64,000 nt of DNA, from the NCBI RefSeq assembly GCF_038502225.1, contig NC_091303.1, positions 28,105,135-28,169,134 on the forward strand, written 5' to 3'. The notes below the pieces were generated by a model. The model was given only the letters and a program-made list of their open reading frames with translations, was not told where the DNA came from and did no database searches. A program made the translations under genes and the position numbers. Of this stretch, positions 56,101-64,000 are shown one piece after another. Each line of letters opens with the position of its first letter. The stretch's first letter is position 1. This stretch comes from Cherax quadricarinatus (taxonomy: Eukaryota; Arthropoda; Malacostraca; Decapoda; Parastacidae).

Positions 56101-57409
56101 GGAGGGTGTTGATGATGAGGGTGGATGATGGTGAGGGTGTTGATGATGGGGAGGGTGTTGATGATGGGGAGGGTGCTGATGAGAGGGTGTTGATGATGGG
56201 GAGGGTGTTGATGATGGGGAGGGTGTTGATGATGGGGAGGGTGTTGATGATGGGGAGGGTGTTGATGATGGGGAGGGTGTTGATGATGGTGAGGGTGTTG
56301 ATGGTGAGGGTGTTGATGATGGGGAGGGTGTTGATGATGGGGAGGGTGTTGATGATGGTGAGGGTGTTGATGATGGGGAGGGTGTTGATGATGGTGAGGG
56401 TGTTGATGATGGTGAGGGTGTTGATGATGGGGAGGGTGTTGATGATGGGGAGGGTGTTGATGATGGGTGAGGGTGTTGATGATGGGGAGGGTGTTGATGA
56501 TGGATGAGAGGGTGTTGATGATGGGGAGGGGTGATTGAGGGTGTTGATGATGGTGAGGGTGTTGATGATGGGGAGGGTGTTGATGATGGTGAGGGTGTTG
56601 ATGATGGTGAGGGTGGATGATTGATGATGGTGAGGGTGTTGATGATGGTGAGGGTGTTGATGATGGATGGGGAGGGTGTTGATGATGGGGAGGGTGTTGA
56701 TGATGGGGAGGGTGTTGATGATGGTGAGGGTGTTGATGATGGTGAGGGTGTTGATGATGGTGAGGGTGTTGATGATGGTGAGGGTGTTGATGATGGTGAG
56801 GGTGTTGATGATGGTGAGGGTGTTGATGATGGTGAGGGTGTTGATGATGGTGAGGGTGTTGATGATGGTGAGGGTGTTGATGGTGAGGGTGTTGATGGTG
56901 AGGGTGTTGATGATGGTGAGGGTGTTGATGATGGGGAGGGTGTTGATGATGGTGAGGGTGTTGATGATGGGGAGGGTGTTGATGATCGGGAGGGTGTTGA
57001 TGATGGTGAGGGTGTTGATGATGGGGAGGGTGTTGATGATGGGGAGGGTGTTGATGATGGGGAGGGTGTTGATGATGGGGAGGGTGTTGATGATGGGGAG
57101 GGTGTTGATGATGGGGAGGGTGTTGATGTTGGTGAGGGTGTTGATGATGGTGAGGGTGTTGATGATGGGGAGGGTGTTGATGGTGAGGGTGTTGATGATG
57201 GTGAGGGTGTTGATGATGGGGAGGGTGATGGATGAGGGTGTTGATGATGGGGAGGGTGTTGATGGTGAGGGTGTTGATGATGGGGAGGGTGTTGATGGGG
57301 AGGGTGTTGATGATGGGGAGGGTGTTGATGATGGTGAGGGTGTTGATGATGGGGAGGGTGTTGATGATGGGGAGGGTGTTGATGATGGGGAGGGTCTTGA
57401 TGATGGGCA
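47188..57409. repeat. Minisatellite L, 18-bp unit, about 570 copies (10.2 kb)
   Basis: The unit is GTTGATGATGGTGAGGGT, alternating with GTTGATGATGGGGAGGGT. 15-bp units (one GAT missing) and extra GAT triplets are common. The GGGGAGG form becomes more frequent toward the right. The plus strand is almost free of C (only scattered cases such as GATCGGGAGG). The minus strand, almost lacking G, has virtually no way to form TAG or TGA, so a 3,431-codon frame stays open. None of the frames is called a gene. Confidence 0.98.
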
Positions 57410-60136
57410 GGTTGTAGACATTACGCTGGAGAGTGTAGTGTGAGGAGGGTCTAGCACCGTCACTCACAACAGGTTGTAGACATTACGCTGGAGAGTGTAG
57501 TGTGAGGAGGGTCTAACACCGTCACTCATAACAGGTTGTAGACATTACGCTGGAGAGTGTAGTGTGAGGAGGGTCTAGCACCGTCACTCACAACAGGTTG
57601 TAGACATTACGCTGTAGAGTGTAGTGTGAGGAGGGTCTAACACCGTCACTCACAACAGGTTGTAGACATTACGCTGGAGAGTGTAGTGTGAGGAGGGTCT
57701 AGCACCGTCACTCACAACAGGTTGTAGACATTACGCTGGAGAGTGTAGTGTGAGGAGGGTCTAGCACCGTCACTCACAACAGGTTGTAGACATTACGCTG
57801 GAGAGTGTAGTGTGAGGAGGGTCTAGCACCGTCACTCACAACAGGTTGTAGACATTACGCTGGAGAGTGTAGTGTGAGGAGGGTCTAGCACCGTCACTCA
57901 CAACAGGTTGTAGACATTACGCTGGAGAGTGTAGTGTGAGGAGGGTCTAGCACCGTCACTCACAACAGGTTGTAGACATTACGCTGGAGAGTGTAGTGTG
58001 AGGAGGGTCTAACACCGTCACTCATAACAGGTTGTAGACATTACGCTGGAGAGTGTAGTGTGAGGAGGGTCTAGCACCGTCACTCACAACAGGTTGTAGA
58101 CATTACGCTGGAGAGTGTAGTGTGAGGAGGGTCTAACACCGTCACTCATAACAGGTTGTAGACATTACGCTGGAGAGTGTAGTGTGAGGAGGGTCTAGCA
58201 CCGTCACTCACAACAGGTTGTAGACATTACGCTGGAGAGTGTAGTGTGAGGAGGGTCTAACACCGTCACTCACAACAGGTTGTAGACATTACGCTGGAGA
58301 GTGTAGTGTGAGGAGGGTCTAACACCGTCACTCACAACAGGTTGTAGACATTACGCTGGAGAGTGTAGTGTGAGGTGGGTCTAGCACCGTCACTCACAAC
58401 AGGTTGTAGACATTACGCTGGAGAGTGTAGTGTGAGGAGGGTCTAACACCGTCACTCACAACAGGTTGTAGACATTACGCTGGAGAGTGTAGTGTGAGGA
58501 GGGTCTAACACCGTCACTCACAACAGGTTGTAGACATTACGCTGGAGAGTGTAGTGTGAGGAGGGTCTAACACCGTCACTCACAACAGGTTGTAGACATT
58601 ACGCTGGAGAGTGTAGTGTGAGGAGGGTCTAACACCGTCACTCACAACAGGTTGTAGACATTACGCTGGAGAGTGTAGTGTGAGGAGGGTCTAACACCGT
58701 CACTCACAACAGGTTGTAGACATTACGCTGGAGAGTGTAGTGTGAGGAGGGTCTAACACCGTCACTCACAACAGGTTGTAGACATTACGCTGGAGAGTGT
58801 AGTGTGAGGAGGGTCTAACACCGTCACTCACAACAGGTTGTAGACATTACGCTGGAGAGTGTAGTGTGAGGAGGGTCTAACACCGTCACTCACAACAGGT
58901 TGTAGACATTACGCTGGAGAGTGTAGTGTGAGGAGGGTCTAACACCGTCACTCACAACAGGTTGTAGACATTACGCTGTAGAGTGTAGTGTGAGGAGGGT
59001 CTAACACCGTCACTCACAACAGGTTGTAGACATTACGCTGAAGAGTGTAGTGTGAGGAGGGTCTAACACCGTCACTCACAACAGGTTGTAGACATTACGC
59101 TGGAGAGTGTAGTGTGAGGAGGGTCTAACACCGTCACTCACAACAGGTTGTAGACATTACGCTGGAGAGTGTAGTGTGAGGAGGGTCTAACACCGTCACT
59201 CATAACAGGTTGTAGACATTACGCTGGAGAGTGTAGTGTGAGGAGGGTCTAACACCGTCACTCACAACAGGTTGTAGACATTACGCTGTAGAGTGTAGTG
59301 TGAGGAGGGTCTAACACCGTCACTCACAACAGGTTGTAGACATTACGCTGGAGAGTGTAGTGTGAGGAGGGTCTAGCACCGTCACTCACAACAGGTTGTA
59401 GACATTACGCTGGAGAGTGTAGTGTGAGGTGGGTCTAGCACCGTCACTCACAACAGGTTGTAGACATTACGCTGGAGAGTGTAGTGTGAGGAGGGTCTAA
59501 CACCGTCACTCACAACAGGTTGTAGACATTACGCTGGAGAGTGTAGTGTGAGGAGGGTCTAGCACCGTCACTCACAACAGGTTGTAGACATTACGCTGGA
59601 GAGTGTAGTGTGAGGTGGGTCTAGCACCGTCACTCACAACAGGTTGTAGACATTACGCTGGAGAGTGTAGTGTGAGGAGGGTCTAACACCGTCACTCACA
59701 ACAGGTTGTAGACATTACGCTGGAGAGTGTAGTGTGAGGAGGGTCTAACACCGTCACTCACAACAGGTTGTAGACATTACGCTGGAGAGTGTAGTGTGAG
59801 GTGGGTCTAGCACCGTCACTCACAACAGGTTGTAGACATTACGCTGGAGAGTGTAGTGTGAGGAGGGTCTAACACCGTCACTCACAACAGGTTGTAGACA
59901 TTACGCTGGAGAGTGTAGTGTGAGGAGGGTCTAACACCGTCACTCACAACAGGTTGTAGACATTACGCTGGAGAGTGTAGTGTGAGGAGGGTCTAACACC
60001 GTCACTCACAACAGGTTGTAGACATTACGCTGGAGAGTGTAGTGTGAGGAGGGTCTAACACCGTCACTCACAACAGGTTGTAGACATTACGCTGGAGAGT
60101 GTAGTGTGAGGAGGGTCTAACACCGTCACTCACAAC
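57409..60136. repeat. Minisatellite M, 62-bp unit, 44 copies without indels
   Basis: The unit is AGGTTGTAGACATTACGCTG, GAGAGTGTAGTGTGAGGAGG, GTCTAACACCGTCACTCACA, AC. Total length 2,728 bp equals 44 x 62. Only a few positions vary (CTAGC/CTAAC, GGAGGG/GGTGGG, CTGGAG/CTGTAG, CACAAC/CATAAC). It starts at GGGCAGGTTG, where the 18-bp array ends. Confidence 0.97.
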
Positions 60137-60400
60137 ATTAAAACTACGAAAAATCACTTAGAAAATTATTCACACGAGTTCCTTGTCACCCAAACCACTA
60201 AAGCGTCAAGGATGAATATAAGAAACTCAGGAGTAACAATGTAGGAAAATCTTCATTTTAAAGGTTAATTGTTACGATGGTAACTAAAAAAATGATAGGA
60301 TGGATAAGAGGAAGCTTTCAAACAAGAGGAGTCAACACCATGATGATACTCTTCAAAACACTATCTACTGAAATATTCCACCATATTAACGTGCCTCTTT
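60137..60400 (+). mobile_element. LINE family 2 remnant
   Basis: The plus strand shows RNSGVTM and, in another frame, MIGWIRGSFQTRGVNTMMIL, matching the MVGWVLRTFKTREIMPMVTL part of family 2 (35.3 kb) with frame changes. No other domain. Confidence 0.6.
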
Positions 60401-60582
60401 ACCTCTAGTTCTTTCAGATACATCCGATTTAACCTCCCCCCTCCCACTTAACTTTGTTACGTGTAGTGTCTGAATATCCAGCGTATTTTCATTCAGAAAA
60501 TTAACATTTAGTTATTTCTTCTCATCTGTACTACGCCTACGCACATTCAAATAAACCAACTTGCTAAAAATGGTTAGTTAGA

Positions 60583-60785
60583 CTTGAGTCCTGGAGGCGG
60601 GATCCGGTACAGTGCATGCACTCTGAAGGACGGGATAACGATGATGCGGGTTGCAGGGTCATTTGAATTGTGATGTCTGCGCATTTCTGGCTGATATCTG
60701 CGGATTTCTCATGTTCAGTGCGCTTCCTTTTTCTTGAGTCACTCTACCTTGGTGAGAGAAGGTCAGTGTTAAAAAGAAATAAGCC
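60583..60785 (+). mobile_element. SINE-like element, second copy
   Basis: TGCATGCACTCTGAAGGACG, CAGGGTCATTTGAATTGTGA, GAGTCACTCTACCTTGGTGA and a short A-rich end (GTTAAAAAGAAAT). Same order of blocks as at 38,155-38,388, but lacking the long poly(A). 60,401-60,582 shows nothing else. Confidence 0.55.
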
Positions 60786-60919
60786 TATTTAATGCAGGTG
60801 AAATCACAGATCTGAAAAATACGAAGCTTTCACTGCCTGTAACATTTCCAACCCTTCAACTCTTGGAAAGTTTCTCAGACTATATTACCTGGAACATGCG
60901 AGATGCTTGGTAAACTGTA

Positions 60920-60965
60920 CTGGGTGATCACAAACTGTTCCTCCGGACAGGTTGTGATCACCCAG
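60920..60965. other. Strong hairpin, 14-bp perfect stem extending to about 19 bp
   Basis: CTGGGTGATCACAA at 60,920-60,933 is perfectly inverted at 60,952-60,965 (TTGTGATCACCCAG). After one mismatch CTGT/ACAG also pair, leaving an 8-base loop. Role unknown; it could be a small-RNA-like hairpin or the tip of a MITE. Confidence 0.7.
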
Positions 60966-60975
60966 GCTGTAGGAT

Positions 60976-61079
60976 ATATACAAATAACCCGCACATAGAA
61001 GAGGAAGCTTACGACGACGTTTCGGTCTGACTTGGACCATTTACAGTCACATTTTTCTATGTGCGGGTTATTTGTGTAT
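60976..61079. mobile_element. Inverted repeat, 21 bp perfect arms, 54-bp centre
   Basis: The arm 60,980-61,000 (CAAATAACCCGCACATAGAA after an A) is exactly complementary to 61,055-61,075. With one mismatch it extends to 60,976-61,079. The centre contains ACGACGACGTTTCGGTCTGA then CTTGGACC. About 100 bp in total, suggestive of a miniature inverted-repeat element or the terminal part of a larger transposon. Confidence 0.65.
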
Positions 61080-61224
61080 CGTTCCAGTCACGGTATTGAG
61101 CCTTGTCGTTGTTGTCTGTAGTGTATATGTACAAAGGCCTCAGATTTTACTCTCCTTATTTAAGGCTTTTATAAAGTCAACTGTATTACATCGACATTTT
61201 TTTATTTAATTACAGTTTCAGTTC

Positions 61225-61310
61225 GTGATCAGTCGAGGTGGTTGAGACAAACCTGGCCCGGGGTCTGATGTGGGAGCAGCAAAATTCTCGAAATCTGTTA
61301 AAGTTAAAGA
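61225..61310 (+). mobile_element. LINE family 2 tail remnant
   Basis: ACCTGGCCCGGGGTCTGATG to CTCGAAATCTGTTAAAGTTA resembles the family 2 tail at 32,450-32,510 (SLAQGRTAGVGKLSKPIK). Short and diverged. Confidence 0.5.
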
Positions 61311-61838
61311 TATACGTGTTTGACTGCGTACTGCTAAAACCAAATGCCTGACTGATCAGGCTATGAACCAAGAGGCTTGATCTTGGACTGAACCACTGGG
61401 AAGATAAACCAAGACCGGACATGTAAGCAACAGTAGGCAGGTGTGAACACCCAATCGGTAGGGTTTAAGCAGTTGTGTGAAGCAAGAATATATATTTTAT
61501 TAAGCTGTTTTGTGCTGAGTTGTGTAAGTGTTTCATATTTTACCATCATGTTATATCTTAACATTGTCTCAGCGGTGTTTGATGCCACTGTTGTGTGCCT
61601 ATACACATGTTGTGGCACTGTCTTCATTAGTTTACGAAGTAAGATTATTTCAGTACTTTATGGTTGTGTCAGACAGGTGAGTCACCTCGCCAAGCTTATT
61701 ACAACTTAACCAAGATGCGTATATCTCACTTAATATATTACATATTAAGCTAAATGTAAAATTGACTTTATATTCTTACCGCTGAATTTTACTGTATTTA
61801 CAACAATAATATAAAAAAAAATAATATTCTTTATTTCT
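61311..61838. other. Unique AT-rich stretch
   Basis: An 88-codon hydrophobic plus frame (61,443-61,709) has no ATG at its start and no motif; it is not called. No other feature seen. Confidence 0.5.
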
Positions 61839-61952
61839 ACAAGTACATGTACAAGTACATGTACAAGTACATGTACAAGTACATGTACAAGTACATGTAC
61901 AAATACATGTACAAGTACATGTACAAATACATGTACAAGTACATGTACAAGT
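61839..61952. repeat. Minisatellite N, 12-bp unit, about 9.5 copies
   Basis: The unit is ACAAGTACATGT, containing the palindrome TACATGTA in most copies; a few have ACAAATACATGT. The following stretch 61,953-62,275 has no gene; its palindrome is listed separately. Confidence 0.97.
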
Positions 61953-62100
61953 CCCTTGTTATGTAGAGCACAACAAGGAGCTTCATGTATACCATGTGAC
62001 CCACACCAGGCCACTAAAACCCAGGTGCCATTTTACTGATGGCTGAACATTGGACAGCAGGTGACTTATGGAAACACGTCCTAATGTTTTCCAGCAGTAC

Positions 62101-62118
62101 CGGGGAATCGATTCCCCG
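62101..62118. other. 18-bp perfect palindrome
   Basis: CGGGGAATCGATTCCCCG, self-complementary without a loop, in an otherwise unique AT-rich region. No associated motif identified. Confidence 0.85.
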
Positions 62119-62275
62119 AGAGCTGTGTGCAATTCTATTACATGTACATCTATAATGATAAAGTTATATTTCTTACGCATAACTGTCAAGAAAGATAACT
62201 TAATAATGGAAGATTGTATTGACAACTATATGGAGTGATCAAAATAATTATGTACCGTATTGTCTACTTGATTAT

Positions 62276-64000
62276 TGTGAGAGTACCATGTACTTGTGAG
62301 AGTACATGGTATGGTAGTACCCATCACTTGTGAGAGTACATGGTATGATAGTACCCATCACTTGTGAGAGTACATGGTATGATAGTACCCATCACTTGTG
62401 AGAGTACATGGTATGATAGTACCCATCACTTGTGAGAGTACATGGTATGGCAGTACCTATCACTTGTGAGAGTACATGGTATGATAGTACCCATCACTTG
62501 TGAGAGTACATGGTATGATAGTACCCATCACTTGTGAGAGTACATGGTATGGTAGTACCCATCACTTGTGAGAGTACATGGTATGATAGTACCCATCACT
62601 TGTGAGAGTACATGGTATGATAGTACCCATCACTTGTGAGAGTACATGGTATGGCAGTACCTATCACTTGTGAGAGTACATGGTATGATAGTACCCATCA
62701 CTTGTGAGAGTACATGGTATGATAGTACCCATCACTTGTGAGAGTACATGGTATGGTAGTACCCATCACTTGTGAGAGTACATGGTATGGTAGTACCCAT
62801 CACTTGTGAGAGTACATGGTATGATAGTACCCATCACTTGTGAGAGTACATGGTATGGTAGTACCCATCACTTGTGAGAGTACATGGTATGGTAGTACCC
62901 ATCACTTGTGAGAGTACATGGTATGATAGTACCCATCACTTGTGAGAGTACATGGTATGATAGTACCCATCACTTGTGAGAGTACATGGTATGATAGTAC
63001 CCATCACTTGTGAGAGTACATGGTATGGTAGTACCCATCACTTGTGAGAGTACATGGTATGGTAGTACCCATCACTTGTGAGAGTACATGGTATGATAGT
63101 ACCCATCACTTGTGAGAGTACATGGTATGGCAGTACCCATCACTTGTGAGAGTACATGGTATGGTAGTACCCATCACTTGTGAGAGTACATGGTATGGTA
63201 GTACCTATCACTTGTGAGAGCACATGGTATGGTAGTACCCATCACTTGTGAGAGTACATGGTATGATAGTACCCATCACTTGTGAGAGTACATGGTATGG
63301 CAGTACCCATCACTTGTGAGAGTACATGGTATGGCAGTACCCATCACTTGTGAGAGTACATGGTATGGCAGTACCCATCACTTGTGAGAGTACATGGTAT
63401 GGTAGTACCCATCACTTGTGAGAGTACATGGTATGGTAGTACCTATCACTTGTGAGAGCACATGGTAAGGTAGTACCCATCACTTGTGAGAGTACATGGT
63501 ATGGTAGTACCCATCACTTATGAGAGTACATGGTTTGGTAGTACCCATCACTTGTGAGAGTACATGGTATGGTAGTACCCATCATTTGTGAGAGTACATG
63601 GTATGGTAGTACCCATCACTTGTGAGAGTACATGGTATGGTAGTACCCATCACTTGTGAGAGTACATGGTATGGCATTACCCATTACTTGTGAGAGTACA
63701 TGGTATGGCAGTACCTATCACTTGTGATAGTATATGGTATGGCAGTACCTATCACTTGTGAGAGCACTTGGTATGGCTGTACCTATCACTTGTGAGAGTA
63801 CATGGTATGGCAGTACCTATCACTTGTGAGAGTACATGGTATGGTAGTACCTATCACTTGTGAGAGTACATGGTATTGTAGTACCCATCACTTGTGAGAG
63901 TATATGGTATGGCATTACCCATCGCTTGTGAGAGTACATGGAATGGCATTACCAATCACTTGTGAGAGTACATTTTATAGCATTACCAATCACTTGTGAG
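62276..64000. repeat. Minisatellite O, 34-bp unit, at least 50 copies, continues beyond the window
   Basis: The unit is GTACCCATCACTTGTGAGAG then TACATGGTATGATA. The last bases vary in three classes (GATA, GGTA, GGCA). Copies become more diverged after about 63,660. Confidence 0.97.

Noticed and set aside
47168..57463. A 3,431-codon open frame on the minus strand (and a 1,202-codon one overlapping it)
   Set aside because: The strand contains almost no G and no TTA on its complement, so stops can hardly occur. The frame changes repeat phase at every indel ([18 protein letters not shown]), showing no selection on reading frame.
61443..61709. Small hydrophobic protein, 88 codons, plus strand
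   Set aside because: It has no ATG, no recognisable motif, and an equal-length antisense frame; chance frames of this size are expected in 64 kb.

Overview
This is eukaryotic, non-coding, extremely repeat-rich DNA. No host protein-coding gene, rRNA or tRNA could be supported. By eye about 38 kb of the 64 kb (roughly 60%) is tandem minisatellite; most of the rest is decayed non-LTR retrotransposon (LINE) sequence, microsatellites and a few SINE/MITE-like pieces. A CR1-like LINE with an esterase ORF1, LINEs ending in GT/AC tracts and very large minisatellites fit an arthropod, most likely a decapod crustacean (crayfish, lobster or shrimp type). That assignment is inference from remembered repeat character, not from a marker gene.

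Layout. 1-434: 5' part of a LINE endonuclease ORF, minus strand, running off the window. 435-4075: two related minisatellites (29 and 31 bp units). 4.1-8.1 kb: (GT)n and a patchwork of LINE pieces in both orientations. 8.3-11.5 kb: a CR1-like element with an SGNH-esterase ORF1 and an ORF2 endonuclease, split by a younger nested LINE. 11.8-12.2 kb: AC/GA microsatellites with short LINE tails. 12.3-20.2 kb: abutting 36-, 44- and 28-bp arrays with a 757-bp duplication across one boundary. 20.6-24.7 kb: head-to-tail pile of GT-flanked LINE copies. 25.1-27.7 kb: 19-bp array. 29.3-31.5 kb: 36- and 46-bp arrays. 30.3-38.7 kb: more LINE and SINE copies, including the best-preserved ORF2 of family 2. 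39-60.1 kb: five arrays (18/22/44/48, 35, 34, 18, 62 bp), the last four abutting with no spacer. 60.1-62.1 kb: remnants, two strong hairpins, a 12-bp array and a palindrome. 62.3 kb to the end: a 34-bp array leaving the window.

LINE families are labelled here for cross-reference only. Family 1: CR1-like, tail reading CTTATGTTCTTA. Family 2: ORF2 with GDFNLP and FADD motifs and a GTSVE C-terminus. Family 3: ends at a TGAGTAC border followed by (AC)n. Family 4: ends in a double hairpin and a CTCCAGGTAAA tail repeat. Family 5: the nested element with a (CTTA)n tail.

The elements do not form a pathway. What links them is insertion history: family 3 copies sit in GT/AC tracts, the terminal hairpin piece of family 4 sits inside other LINE copies, and long arrays expand between them. 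All very long open frames (up to 3,431 codons) are by-products of array composition. Array lengths are as given in this assembly and could be wrong if arrays were collapsed or expanded.
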